A stretch of 64,000 nt of DNA, taken from contig NZ_VTTP01000003.1 of assembly GCF_008364845.1 (NCBI RefSeq), forward strand, positions 372,001-436,000, in the 5' to 3' direction. The notes under the pieces were generated by a model. It had not been told where the DNA came from. It did not search any database and saw nothing but the letters and a program-made list of their open reading frames with translations. Of the stretch, positions 9,542 through 17,789 are shown piece after piece (position 1 is the first letter of the stretch; each line of letters opens with the position of its first letter). Both the position numbers and the translations under genes were made by a program. Origin of the DNA: Actinotalea subterranea. Its GTDB lineage: Bacteria; Actinomycetota; Actinomycetes; Actinomycetales; Cellulomonadaceae.

Positions 9542-10672
9542 TCAGCTCGCGAAGCGGATCGGGACGAGCAGGTACCGGTAGCTCTGGTCGTCGTCGCCCT
9601 CCAGGGACCCCTGGCCCGTGAACTCGACCGGCTTGTTGGGGTGCGTGAACGACATCCGCACGAACGGCGTGTTGAGAGCGCCGAGCCCGTCCAGCAGGAA
9701 CTGCGGGTTGAACGCCACGGTGATCTCGTCGCCGACGAGGGCGGCCTCGAGGGCCTCGGACGCCTGCGCGTCGTCCCCCTGGCCCGCGTCGAGCACGACC
9801 TGGCCCTCCGTGAACGCCAGGCGGATGGGCGTGTTGCGCTCGGCGACCAGCGCCACGCGCTTCGCCGCGTCCGTCAGCGCGTGCGTCGAGACGACCGCGT
9901 GGATCGGCGTCTCGTCGGGGAACAGCCGACGGACAGCCGGGTAGTCGCCGTCGACCAGCAGGGAGGTCGTGTGGCGGCCACCCGCCTCGAAGCCGATGAG
10001 GTCGACGCCCGCCCCGGTGGACAGCGCGACGGTCACCCGGTCGGAGGAGCCGAGCGACTTCGCGGCGTCCGAGAGGGTGCGTGCACGCACGAGCGCGACC
10101 GAGGAGTGGTCGGGCGTCGCCGGCGTCCAGGACAGGGTGCGCAGCGCCAGCCGGTAGCGGTCGGTCGCGAGGAGAGTGATCGTCTCGCCCTCGATCTCCA
10201 TCCGGACACCGGTGAGCAGCGGGAGCGTGTCGTCACGGCTCGCCGCGACGGTCACCTGCGCGACGGCCTGCGTGAGCTCGTCACCCGCGACCGTGCCGAC
10301 GACGGCCGGCATCGCGGGCAGCGCCGGGTAGTCCTCCACGGGCATCGTGAGCAGCGTGAACCGGCTGGCGCCGCACGTCACGGAGACCTTGCTGCCGTCG
10401 AGGACGACGTCGACGGGCTTGGCGGGCAGTGCGCGGGAGATCTCCGCGAGCAGGCGGCCAGAGACCAGGACCGTGCCGGCCTCGCTCACGTCGGCCGCGA
10501 TCTCGGAACGCGCCGAGACCTCGTAGTCGAAGCTCGAGAGCTGCACGACGCCGGACGAGTCGGCCTCGAGGCGGACGCCGGCGAGGACGGGGACGGGCGG
10601 ACGCGTGGGCAGCGACCGTGCGGTCCAGGTGACCGCCTCGGCGAGGACGTCACGGTCGACCCTGAACCTCAT
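9542..10672 (-). CDS. dnaN: DNA polymerase III subunit beta (sliding clamp)
   Basis: This is the ring-shaped processivity clamp of the replicative polymerase. The open frame extends to 10735, but homology (MRFRVDRDVLAEAVTW) and an AAGGGA site 8 nt upstream place the start at ATG 10672, giving 376 residues. Three clamp domains are recognisable, and the C-terminus ends YRYLLVPIRFAS, close to the usual hydrophobic-cleft motif (P-M-R-L region). It sits directly downstream of oriC, which separates it from dnaA, and is followed by gnd and recF. Confidence 0.97.
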   Translation of the reverse strand: MRFRVDRDVLAEAVTWTARSLPTRPPVPVLAGVRLEADSSGVVQLSSFDYEVSARSEIAADVSEAGTVLVSGRLLAEISRALPAKPVDVVLDGSKVSVTCGASRFTLLTMPVEDYPALPAMPAVVGTVAGDELTQAVAQVTVAASRDDTLPLLTGVRMEIEGETITLLATDRYRLALRTLSWTPATPDHSSVALVRARTLSDAAKSLGSSDRVTVALSTGAGVDLIGFEAGGRHTTSLLVDGDYPAVRRLFPDETPIHAVVSTHALTDAAKRVALVAERNTPIRLAFTEGQVVLDAGQGDDAQASEALEAALVGDEITVAFNPQFLLDGLGALNTPFVRMSFTHPNKPVEFTGQGSLEGDDDQSYRYLLVPIRFAS

Positions 10673-10927
10673 CACTGCATCCCTTCGCCCCGGCGTGCCC
10701 TCGTCCGACGTGTGACCTCGTGCGCTGTGTGGCACGACGGTGTGTGGTCTGCGAGCACGGATCTGGGTGAACAGTACGCGGTTGCACCGACGGGGGACAC
10801 CATTCGTGTCATTCAGACGACAGGATCACGGCCGCGCCGTCGACGGGCCGGAGCCCGGGGTGCGCCTGTGGTCGCGGCATCCCCTGCGGGTCGCGGGTCC
10901 TCGGGCCGGATCGGGGTCATGAAGGCG

Positions 10928-11170
10928 CTGTGGATCTCTGGATGACAAAGGGTTAGTCATCGTCATAGGCAGTGTGGAGAGTGTGGACGACGCCTCTTCG
11001 CGCAGGTCAGAGACCGGGGCCGGCTGTGGACCCGCTGTCGACGCAGCTGTCGACAGCCGGCGTGACCGGTGGATCGTCGTCGTGCGTCCACTCGTCGTCC
11101 ACCGCGAGGCCACCCTGCGTCCACACCTGTTGTGCGTGTCGTCCACGGCCTTCCACAGAGATGTCCACAG
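10928..11170. other. oriC: chromosomal replication origin oriC
   Basis: The 662-bp dnaN-dnaA spacer (10673-11334) has no supported gene. It holds about ten DnaA-box-like nonamers in both orientations around TCCACA or TGTGGA: 10928-10936, 10972-10980, 10981-10989, 11024-11032, 11085-11093, 11096-11104, 11118-11126, 11140-11148, 11150-11158 and 11162-11170. An AT-richer patch at 10941-10970 contains a GATGAC/GTCATC inverted repeat (9-nt spacer) and is a candidate unwinding element. A perfect palindrome GCTGTCGACAGC lies at 11046-11057, with a direct repeat of GCTGTCGAC at 11034. Location and box clustering fit the actinobacterial origin. Boundaries are approximate. Confidence 0.88.
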
Positions 11171-11334
11171 GTGTGAACAGTCGTCCCACGGGTGCGCGAA
11201 AGGGACCCGGGTGCACAAGACCGGGCGTTCCGGCGTGCGCCGTCGAGGTTCGTCCGCGTGCTTCTGCCGGGCCTCACGAGCGGTCTCCGGAGGAGTATCC
11301 GCGGGAGCAGGTTCCTCGGACGTGGAGGCGTCTC

Positions 11335-12921
11335 TCAGCCGCGGTGCTGCTGCTTGATGCGGTTCGTGAGCTCGGTCACCTGGTTGTAGATGGACCGACG
11401 CTCGGCCATGAGCTCGCGGATCTTGCGGTTCGCGTGCATCACGGTCGTGTGGTCGCGGCCGCCGAACTGCTGGCCGATCTTCGGCAGGCTCATGTCCGTG
11501 AGCTCCCGGCACAGGTACATGGCGATCTGCCGACCGGTGACGAGCACGCGCGACCGGGAGGACCCGCAGAGGTCGTCGATGGTCAGGCCGAAGTAGTTCG
11601 CGGTCTGGGCGATGATCGCCGCCGCCGTGATCTCCGCGGTGTCCTCGTCGGTGATGAGGTCCTTCAGCACGATCTCCGCCAGCGCGAGATCCACCTGCTG
11701 CCGGTTGAGGTTCGCGAACGCGGTGACGCGGATGAGCGCGCCCTCGAGCTCACGGATGTTCGTGGAGATCTTCGACGCGATGTAGGAGAGGACGTCGTCG
11801 GGCGCCTGGAGCTTCTCGTTCCCCGCCTTCTTGCGGAGGATCGCGATGCGCGTCTCGAGGTCCGGCGGCTGGACGTCGGTGATCAGGCCCCACTCGAACC
11901 GCGACCGCATGCGGTCCTCGAAGCCGTTGAGCTGCTTCGGCGGCAGGTCGGACGTGATCACGACCTGCTTGTTCGCGTTGTGCAGGGTGTTGAAGGTGTG
12001 GAAGAACTCCTCCATCGTCTGTTCCTTGCCCTGAAGGAACTGGATGTCGTCCACGAGGAGCACGTCGACCTCGCGGTAGCGACGCTGGAAGGCCCCGGCC
12101 TTGCCCTCGCCGATCGAGTTGATGAAGTCGTTCGTGAACTCCTCGGAGTTCACGTACCGCACGCGGACGCCGGGGTACAGGGAGAACGCGTAGTGCCCGA
12201 TCGCGTGGAGCAGGTGCGTCTTGCCCAGACCGGAGTCGCCGTAGATGAACAGCGGGTTGTAGGCCTTTGCGGGTGCCTCCGCGACGGCGACGGCCGCCGC
12301 GTGCGCGAACCGGTTGGACGAGCCGATGACGAACGTCTCGAAGAGGTACTTCGGGTTGAGCCTGGCGGGTTCGACGGTGGCGCGTGCGGACGACGACGAG
12401 CCGTGCGGGCGCTCCCCGAACGGGAGGTCGTTGCGGCGGCGGCCGTGGTCGTCGTCGTGGTCGTCGCCGATGCCTCGCCGGCGGTCGCCCGTCCGGTGGT
12501 CGTCACGGTCGTCGTGGTCGGTGCGATCGCTGCGTCGGTCGCCGCGCTCGAGCAGACCGGTCGTTCGCGGGTGGTCGTCCCGGGTGTCGTCGTTCACGGC
12601 ACCGGTCGAGCTCGCGCGCTCGCTCTGCGAGGGGCCTCGTGCCGCGTCCTGGTCCAGCGAGGGGTCCACGGTGACGGCGAAGCGGGCGTCGACGCCGAGG
12701 ACCGCACTCAGTGCCTCGTTGAGCTCCGTGCGCACACGCGACTCGAGGTAGTCCTTGGTGAACTCGTTGCCGACGGCGAGCAGCGCCGTCCCGTCCAGGA
12801 GCCCGAGTGGCCGGGCCAGGCGGATGAAGGCGAGCTGCTGGGCGCTCGTCGACGGGTCGTTCGCGATCCGCCCGACGGCGCGGTCCCAGACCTGCGCGAT
12901 CGAGTCGTCCTGTGCTGGCAC
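11335..12921 (-). CDS. dnaA: chromosomal replication initiator protein DnaA
   Basis: This AAA+ ATPase binds DnaA boxes and melts the origin. The frame is open to 13005, but GTG 12921 has an AGGAG site 7 nt upstream and gives VPAQDDSIAQVWDRAV, the expected N-terminus, and 528 residues. Domain I is followed by a long, strongly charged linker (about residues 95-190, rich in Asp, Arg and His, including repeated HDDRDDH-type runs). Domain III then shows Walker A GDSGLGKTH and Walker B LLVDDIQFL. Domain IV ends with the DNA-binding signature GGRDHTTVMHA. It is transcribed away from rpmH and towards oriC. Confidence 0.98.
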   Translation of the reverse strand: MPAQDDSIAQVWDRAVGRIANDPSTSAQQLAFIRLARPLGLLDGTALLAVGNEFTKDYLESRVRTELNEALSAVLGVDARFAVTVDPSLDQDAARGPSQSERASSTGAVNDDTRDDHPRTTGLLERGDRRSDRTDHDDRDDHRTGDRRRGIGDDHDDDHGRRRNDLPFGERPHGSSSSARATVEPARLNPKYLFETFVIGSSNRFAHAAAVAVAEAPAKAYNPLFIYGDSGLGKTHLLHAIGHYAFSLYPGVRVRYVNSEEFTNDFINSIGEGKAGAFQRRYREVDVLLVDDIQFLQGKEQTMEEFFHTFNTLHNANKQVVITSDLPPKQLNGFEDRMRSRFEWGLITDVQPPDLETRIAILRKKAGNEKLQAPDDVLSYIASKISTNIRELEGALIRVTAFANLNRQQVDLALAEIVLKDLITDEDTAEITAAAIIAQTANYFGLTIDDLCGSSRSRVLVTGRQIAMYLCRELTDMSLPKIGQQFGGRDHTTVMHANRKIRELMAERRSIYNQVTELTNRIKQQHRG

Positions 12922-12984
12922 TGATCGCTCCTGAGTACTTGCCGATGGCCCTGATCCGAGCCGAAGTCTCGCACGCGGGTCCAT

Positions 12985-13004
12985 GATCCACACACTTGTC
13001 CACA
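12985..13004. promoter_or_regulatory. DnaA boxes in the dnaA promoter region
   Basis: The 449-bp dnaA-rpmH spacer (12922-13370) contains a perfect TTGTCCACA at 12996-13004, itself within the near-palindrome CTTGTCCACAAG, and a second TCCACA core at 12985-12993. They lie 65-85 bp upstream of the dnaA start, where DnaA autoregulatory sites are known in other bacteria. No dnaA -10/-35 pair could be fixed with confidence. No additional gene is seen in this spacer. Confidence 0.6.
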
Positions 13005-13181
13005 AGCTGTGTGCTCACGCCGGGCGGTCCTCTGCCCGGGTCCGGGCGACGGCGGACGGGCACGGCGTGCGGGTCCTCAGCGACCGCTGATCATGGTGCT
13101 CCGGCGTGTCGTCCAGGGGAATCCGCCGTACGGGTGCATCCTGGCTCATTTGGCCGGGTGCGTCGAGGTCATGTCCCGCGT

Positions 13182-13210
13182 TTGACCCGCCGCGCGCCGC
13201 CGCGTACCGT
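13182..13210 (+). promoter_or_regulatory. rpmH promoter (-35 TTGACC, -10 TACCGT)
   Basis: TTGACC at 13182-13187 and TACCGT at 13205-13210 are separated by 17 nt, a good vegetative sigma match. Transcription would start near 13217, giving a leader of about 154 nt before rpmH. It probably drives the rpmH-rnpA-yidD-yidC run. Confidence 0.6.
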
Positions 13211-13370
13211 GGCACAGCCGTTCCTTCGGCTTCTGCTCGCGTGCCCGCGCACGGCACGCACCCTCACCATCGGGTGGTCCCTGCCGCCGGTGGCGGCAAG
13301 CAGCGGCGGGGACGCAACCGACTGTCCGCCGTCCTGGCGGTGACCGTGAACCAACCTTGTGGAGTCTGAC

Positions 13371-13508
13371 GTGTCGAAGCGCACCTTCCAGCCGAACAAC
13401 CGGCGCCGGGCCAAGACGCACGGCTTCCGGCTGCGCATGCGCACCCGGGCCGGCCGCGCGATCCTCGCTGCACGTCGGCGCAAGGGTCGCGAAGAGCTCT
13501 CCGCCTGA
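13371..13508 (+). CDS. rpmH: 50S ribosomal protein L34
   Basis: A 45-codon gene starts at GTG 13371, with GGAG 6 nt upstream. The product begins [18 protein letters not shown], continues [17 protein letters not shown] and ends GREELSA, an unmistakable L34. It is a basic protein of the large ribosomal subunit. It opens the conserved rpmH-rnpA-yidD-yidC cluster and is divergent from dnaA. Confidence 0.98.
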   Translation: MSKRTFQPNNRRRAKTHGFRLRMRTRAGRAILAARRRKGREELSA

Positions 13509-13517
13509 TCCTCCCCG

Positions 13518-13880
13518 GTGCTGCCTCCCGCGCTGCGGATGCGTAGCGCCGACGAGTTCGCCGGCACCATCCGTGCGGGCGCCCGTGCGGGCAGGTCGAC
13601 GCTCGTGGTGCACTGCCGCCTCGTGCCGGGTCGGGAAGCCGCGAAGGTGGGTTTCGTCGTCGCCAGGTCGGTCGGCGGCGCGGTGACGCGTAACCGGGTC
13701 AGACGGAGGTTGCGGGGCATGGTCGTCGATCACAGGGACTCCCTGCCGCACGGTGCGGACGTCGTCGTGCGCGCACTACCCAGCTCCGTCGCCGCCGGCT
13801 TCGCCGACCTCGAGCGTGAGTACCGGTCCGCCCTGGACGCCGCGTACCGGCGCGCACTCGCCCGGGTGGCGCAGCCATGA
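13518..13880 (+). CDS. rnpA: ribonuclease P protein component
   Basis: This is the protein subunit of RNase P, which matures tRNA 5' ends with the rnpB RNA. The 120-residue product from GTG 13518 shows the RNR signature ([10 protein letters not shown]) and the substrate-contacting beta strands ([11 protein letters not shown]). The start is 9 bp after rpmH, and the stop overlaps the next start (yidD) by 4 bp, implying coupled translation. Confidence 0.96.
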   Translation: MLPPALRMRSADEFAGTIRAGARAGRSTLVVHCRLVPGREAAKVGFVVARSVGGAVTRNRVRRRLRGMVVDHRDSLPHGADVVVRALPSSVAAGFADLEREYRSALDAAYRRALARVAQP

Positions 13881-14209
13881 CGTCGGCTGCGCTCGTCACG
13901 CAGCACAGCGTGCTCCGCGCCGTGCGCAGACTCCCCCAGCTCGTCCTCGTCGGGCTCCTCCGCGCCTACCAGTACGGCATCTCGCCGATGACCGGGCCGT
14001 CGTGCCGGTTCTACCCCAGCTGCTCGAGCTACGCGCTCACCGCCGTCCAGCGGCACGGTGCGCTGCGCGGCTCGTGGCTGGCCCTGCGCCGGCTCGGACG
14101 CTGCCACCCCTGGGCCGCGGGCGGCGTCGACGACGTCCCCCCGGCACGCCACCAGCCTTCTTGCCCGGACCACGGGCCCGCCGAGCGAGCGAGGAGCTCC
14201 ACGCGATGA
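13877..14209 (+). CDS. yidD: membrane protein insertion efficiency factor YidD
   Basis: The 110-residue protein has the family core [23 protein letters not shown] followed by the [13 protein letters not shown] helix, split here as read at about residues 33-55 and 67-79. YidD proteins are small membrane-peripheral proteins that aid YidC-dependent insertion. Both ends overlap neighbours in ATGA fashion (rnpA stop at 13880, yidC start at 14206), so the three are translationally linked. The C-terminal tail after residue 80 is poorly conserved. Confidence 0.93.
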   Translation: MTSAALVTQHSVLRAVRRLPQLVLVGLLRAYQYGISPMTGPSCRFYPSCSSYALTAVQRHGALRGSWLALRRLGRCHPWAAGGVDDVPPARHQPSCPDHGPAERARSSTR

Positions 14210-15663
14210 ATTGGTTCGACACCATCCTCTGGCCGCTGAAGGTGGCCGTGGCCTGGATCATGGTCCAGTTCCACACGCTGCTCACGACGCTCGGCCTTCC
14301 CTCCGCCTCGGGGGTGACGTGGGCGCTGTCGATCGTCGGGCTCGTGATCGTCATCCGCATCGCGCTCATCCCGCTCTTCGTGCGGCAGATCAAGGCGCAG
14401 CGCGGCATGCAGCTCCTCTCCCCGGAGCTGCAGGCGATCCAGAAGAAGTACAAGGGGAAGACGGACCCCGCGTCCCGCGAGGCGATGAGCCGCGAGACCA
14501 TGGAGCTCTACCGTAAGCACGGTACGAACCCGTTCTCCTCGTGCCTGCCGATCCTCGCCCAGTCCCCCATCTTCTTCGCACTCTTCCGGGTGCTGTACAG
14601 CCTCGGGGACCTCGCCGAGGGGAACTACCCCGTCGGGTCCGACAACCCGAAGTCGAGCATCGGCCCGCTCACGCAGCAGCTCGCCGCAGAGGCGAACAAC
14701 GCCACGATCTTCGACGCGCCGATCTCGTCGTACTTCCTCGCGCCCGACGCGAGCGCTGCCACCCGCATCGTGACGGTCGCGCTGATCGTCGCCATGTCGG
14801 TCACTACGTTCACCACGCAGCGCCAGCTCACGCAGAAGAACATGCCCGCCTCCGCCCTGCAGGGCCCGATGGCTCAGCAGCAGAAGATGCTGCTCTACAT
14901 CCTCCCGCTGGTCTTCGCGATCTCCGGCGTCAACTTCCCGATCGGTGTCCTCATCTACTGGACGACGACCAACCTCTGGACGATGGGGCAGCAGTTCTAC
15001 GTCATCCGGCGCAACCCGACGCCGGGCTCCGAGGCGGAGCGCCTGCTCAAGGAGCGTCGGGCGAAGAAGGCTGCCGCCCGAGGCATCGTGCTCGAGGAGG
15101 AGAAGCCCGCGATCGAGGAGAAGCCGCGCGGACAGCGGCAGCAGCCCAAGCGCAAGGACCGTGTGCGGCCCGCGGAGATCGCCGGGACCGCCGCGGCGGC
15201 CGGCACGGGCGCGGCGAAGGCCCCCGGTGCCAAGCCTGCGGGTGCGAAGCCCGCCGGTGCGAAGCCTGCCGGTGCGAAGCCTGCGGGTGCGAAGCCTGCG
15301 GGTGCGAAGCCTGCGGGTGCGAAGCCTGCCGGCGCGAAGCCTGCCGGCTCCACGGCGGCTGGTGCCACGACGGGCGGGACGAAGCCTGCCGGAGCGACTC
15401 CCGGTCGGGCCACGTCTGCGGGTGGGAAGCCCGCGCGTGCGAAGTCCTCGGCAGCCCGCCCTGAGACCTCGGGGTCGACGAGCCCGGGCCTGGAGGGCTC
15501 GGTGGCCGAGGGAGGCAACGTCACGGACGGGGCCTCTGGGCCGCGTCCGGCCCGTGCGAAGGCGCCGCGGAAGGCCGCGTCGAAGCCCGAGCCGGGTTCG
15601 ACCGCGTCTGGCGACACCGACGGGACTCAGGGCCCCGAGAGCCCGTCCGCCCCCAGCAGCTGA
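14206..15663 (+). CDS. yidC: membrane protein insertase YidC with a GAKPA-repeat tail
   Basis: This Oxa1/YidC-type insertase folds and inserts membrane proteins with or without SecYEG. ATG 14206 overlaps the yidD stop and gives 485 residues. The five-helix core occupies about residues 1-275, with the conserved groove Arg in [10 protein letters not shown], followed by the cytoplasmic coiled-coil loop. As in Gram-positives there is no large N-terminal extracytoplasmic domain. The C-terminal ~210 residues are a cytoplasmic low-complexity tail: eight consecutive GAKPA pentapeptides (residues about 341-380), then Gly/Thr/Ala/Pro/Lys-rich sequence. Basic YidC tails are thought to contact ribosomes in some bacteria, but this repeat form is unusual. 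Confidence 0.95.
   Translation: MNWFDTILWPLKVAVAWIMVQFHTLLTTLGLPSASGVTWALSIVGLVIVIRIALIPLFVRQIKAQRGMQLLSPELQAIQKKYKGKTDPASREAMSRETMELYRKHGTNPFSSCLPILAQSPIFFALFRVLYSLGDLAEGNYPVGSDNPKSSIGPLTQQLAAEANNATIFDAPISSYFLAPDASAATRIVTVALIVAMSVTTFTTQRQLTQKNMPASALQGPMAQQQKMLLYILPLVFAISGVNFPIGVLIYWTTTNLWTMGQQFYVIRRNPTPGSEAERLLKERRAKKAAARGIVLEEEKPAIEEKPRGQRQQPKRKDRVRPAEIAGTAAAAGTGAAKAPGAKPAGAKPAGAKPAGAKPAGAKPAGAKPAGAKPAGAKPAGSTAAGATTGGTKPAGATPGRATSAGGKPARAKSSAARPETSGSTSPGLEGSVAEGGNVTDGASGPRPARAKAPRKAASKPEPGSTASGDTDGTQGPESPSAPSS
15226..15345 (+). repeat. 15-bp tandem repeat (8 units) in yidC
   Basis: Eight contiguous 15-bp units of the form GGTGCGAAGCCTGCG, differing only at a few third positions, encode GAKPA repeated in frame. 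The near identity of units suggests recent slippage expansion. Copy number could vary between strains without shifting the frame. Confidence 0.95.
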
Positions 15664-15703
15664 ACTGCGGCAACGCCGCCCCAGGATCGAACGAGGAGAT
15701 CTC

Positions 15704-16228
15704 ATGACTGAGCAGACCGCGCCCGCCCCGGACGACGCGACTCAGGAGCGAACGCTGACGCGCCGCCTCGAGGAGGAGGGTGAGATCGCAGCCGACTACC
15801 TCGAGGAGCTGCTCGACATCGCCGACCTCGACGGTGACATCGACATCGACGTCGACCACGGCCGAGCCGCGGTCGAGATCGTCGCAGAGGCCGGTTCGGA
15901 GAAGACCCTGCGCAACCTCGTCGGCGCCGACGGAGAGGTCCTGGACGCTCTTCAGGAGCTCACGCGCCTGGCCGTGCAGACGAAGACGGGCGAGCGCAGC
16001 CGCCTGATGCTCGACATCGCCGGGTTCCGCGCCGGCCGGAAGGCCGAGCTCGCTGAGGTCGCACGTGCGGCGATCGCCGAGGTCAAGGCCAGCGGTGCAC
16101 CCGTGGCGCTCGAGCCGATGAACCCGTTCGAGCGCAAGGTTGTGCACGACGTCGTCGCCGAGGCGGGCCTCGTCAGCGACAGCGACGGCGTGGAGCCCTC
16201 TCGCCACGTGGTCGTGCGTCCGGCCTGA
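15704..16228 (+). CDS. jag: Jag/KhpB-type RNA-binding protein (KH and R3H domains)
   Basis: The start ATG 15704 has a GAGGAG site 5 nt upstream and gives 174 residues. There is an acidic N-terminus, a KH domain around residues 55-110 (VGADGEVLDALQELTRL) and a C-terminal R3H motif (PFERKVVHDVV). Proteins of this family bind RNA and, in firmicutes, form the KhpA-KhpB complex affecting cell division and cell size. Its place after yidC is the usual one. The extracytoplasmic-like Jag_N domain seen in firmicutes is absent. Confidence 0.93.
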   Translation: MTEQTAPAPDDATQERTLTRRLEEEGEIAADYLEELLDIADLDGDIDIDVDHGRAAVEIVAEAGSEKTLRNLVGADGEVLDALQELTRLAVQTKTGERSRLMLDIAGFRAGRKAELAEVARAAIAEVKASGAPVALEPMNPFERKVVHDVVAEAGLVSDSDGVEPSRHVVVRPA

Positions 16229-16270
16229 TCCCGGGAGACCTGACGACGCGCCTGTCGGGCGCAGGTGGCT

Positions 16271-16286
16271 GGTTTCACGTGAAACC
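16271..16286. promoter_or_regulatory. parS: parS site 1 (perfect palindrome)
   Basis: GGTTTCACGTGAAACC is a perfect 16-bp palindrome with the universal chromosomal parS core GTTTCACGTGAAAC. It lies in the jag-rsmG spacer (16229-16653, 425 bp), which holds three further parS sites and no gene I can support. Confidence 0.93.
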
Positions 16287-16373
16287 GGACGGCCGCTCGC
16301 GCTGGTCTCTGGCAGGCGCGGGGGCGCCACCTTCCAGCACCGTCGCCCGTGGGCTCACGGACTGCACGTTCCA

Positions 16374-16389
16374 TGTTTCACGTGGAACG
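16374..16389. promoter_or_regulatory. parS: parS site 2
   Basis: TGTTTCACGTGGAACG keeps the left half and the CACGTG centre of parS, with a single A-to-G change in the right arm (GGAAC). It lies 103 bp from site 1. Confidence 0.88.
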
Positions 16390-16453
16390 ACCCAGCCGTG
16401 AGCGGGACGCTGGTGCGGAGGGCCGGTGCCACCCGGGCACCGGGCACTCGACT

Positions 16454-16469
16454 GGTTCCACGTGAAACA
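16454..16469. promoter_or_regulatory. parS: parS site 3
   Basis: GGTTCCACGTGAAACA is a parS with one change in the left arm (TTCC for TTTC). It lies 80 bp from site 2. Confidence 0.88.
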
Positions 16470-16596
16470 TGGACAGTCATGACCCAACCCCGCCCACGCC
16501 ATCCACGTCAGGTCCGACTCGATTGCTCGGTGCGCGCAGGCCGGCACTCGACGGCTCACGACCTACCAAAGCCTCACGACGAGCTGGCGGGCACTT

Positions 16597-16612
16597 GGTT
16601 CCACGTGAAACG
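16597..16612. promoter_or_regulatory. parS: parS site 4
   Basis: GGTTCCACGTGAAACG shows the same left-arm change as site 3 and lies about 40 bp upstream of the rsmG start, so ParB spreading could affect rsmG transcription. Confidence 0.88.
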
Positions 16613-16653
16613 CATCGTCGTACGCCGTCGCAGGGCACAAGGAGGACCAGACC

Positions 16654-17349
16654 GTGACCGACGCTCCCGCCGCCCATGAACCTGAGCCGGTGAACCGAGA
16701 CCTCGTCGTCGAGTACTTCGGTGCGGCGTTCGACCGCGTCGACAGGTTCCGGGAGATGCTCGCAGGCGAGGGCGTCACGCGCGGCCTCATCGGACCGCGT
16801 GAGGCGCCACGTCTCTGGGAGCGGCACCTGCTCAACTCCGCCTCAGTCGCTGCGTTCCTACCCGAGCAAGGCTCCGTGATCGACGTGGGCAGCGGCGCCG
16901 GCCTGCCGGGCGTGGTGCTCGCGGCCATGCGACCCGACCTGACCGTGACGCTCGTCGAGCCGATGCTGCGGCGTGTGACGTGGCTCGAGGAGGTCGTCGA
17001 GACCCTCGAGCTCGCGGGCTCGGTATCGGTGGTGCGTGCCCGTGCTGAGGAGCTGCACGGCACGCTCCTGGCGGACGTGGTGACGGCCCGCGCTGTCGCA
17101 CCGCTGGACCGCCTCGCCGGATGGACGCTTCCGCTCGTGAGGCAGGGCGGTGCTCTCCTGGCGCTGAAGGGGTCGCAGGCCGCAGTCGAGGCGGCTGACG
17201 CCGCACCCGCACTGAGTGCGCTGGGCGGTGGTCCCGCAGAGGTCCTGGACGCGCCCACGATCCCCGGGGTCGACAGCACCGTCGTCGTGCGAGTCGTGCG
17301 GGAGCGGGTGGTTCCGCCCGCGCCTCAGGGGAAGCGGGGCCGTCGCTGA
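16654..17349 (+). CDS. rsmG: 16S rRNA (guanine-N7)-methyltransferase RsmG
   Basis: RsmG (GidB) methylates N7 of G527 (E. coli numbering) in 16S rRNA using S-adenosylmethionine; its loss is a known route to low-level streptomycin resistance. The 231-residue product from GTG 16654 (AAGGAGG upstream) carries the SAM motif VIDVGSGAGLPG and the conserved region WERHLLNSASVAAFL. A small Ala-rich insert lies near residue 195. It precedes parA-parB as in most actinobacteria. Confidence 0.95.
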   Translation: MTDAPAAHEPEPVNRDLVVEYFGAAFDRVDRFREMLAGEGVTRGLIGPREAPRLWERHLLNSASVAAFLPEQGSVIDVGSGAGLPGVVLAAMRPDLTVTLVEPMLRRVTWLEEVVETLELAGSVSVVRARAEELHGTLLADVVTARAVAPLDRLAGWTLPLVRQGGALLALKGSQAAVEAADAAPALSALGGGPAEVLDAPTIPGVDSTVVVRVVRERVVPPAPQGKRGRR

Positions 17350-17520
17350 TCAGCATCTCGGTAGGCGCTTGGCGCCGACGCCGCGGAGGCGGGGGATCGG
17401 CGCCCGCAGGCCGGACCGGACAGACTCGCGACGAGCTCCGTCTGGATCGGATGGGATCGCCCGGGACGCAAGGTTGTTTGCGGCCCGCCGATGCGGCTCG
17501 GCCGAGGTGAGCTGCACTCG

Positions 17521-17582
17521 TCCCTGTCCCTGTCCCTCTGTCCCTCTGTCCCTGTGCCCGTGCCTGTGTGCCTGTCCCTGTT
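17521..17582 (+). repeat. CCCTGT-type simple-sequence tract in the rsmG-parA spacer
   Basis: In the 440-bp spacer 17350-17789 this ~62-bp stretch is built of variant TCCCTG, TCCCTC and TGCCTG units and contains no A on the plus strand. The rest of the spacer is ordinary GC-rich sequence with no gene I can support. It lies about 200 bp upstream of the parA start. Confidence 0.85.
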
Positions 17583-17789
17583 GCCGCGCCGCTCGCCTGG
17601 GCGCCCTGGGGAGGAGCGGCACCCTCGGGGCGGGGTCGCGGACGGCGGGCGGGCCACAGGGTGGATCAGGATGGCCGGCGGCTGATGCCGGGCGGCTAGC
17701 ACATCGTGCGGACGGAGAAGTGCGGTGCACGACGCCGGGGCGGGTGCCTCGCAATGGCAGGATGTGACCACGCAAGGACGGGAGTTGTG

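Noticed and set aside
17521..17582. CRISPR or coding repeat
   Set aside because: Hexamer-scale simple sequence with no spacers; frames across it have no homology signal.
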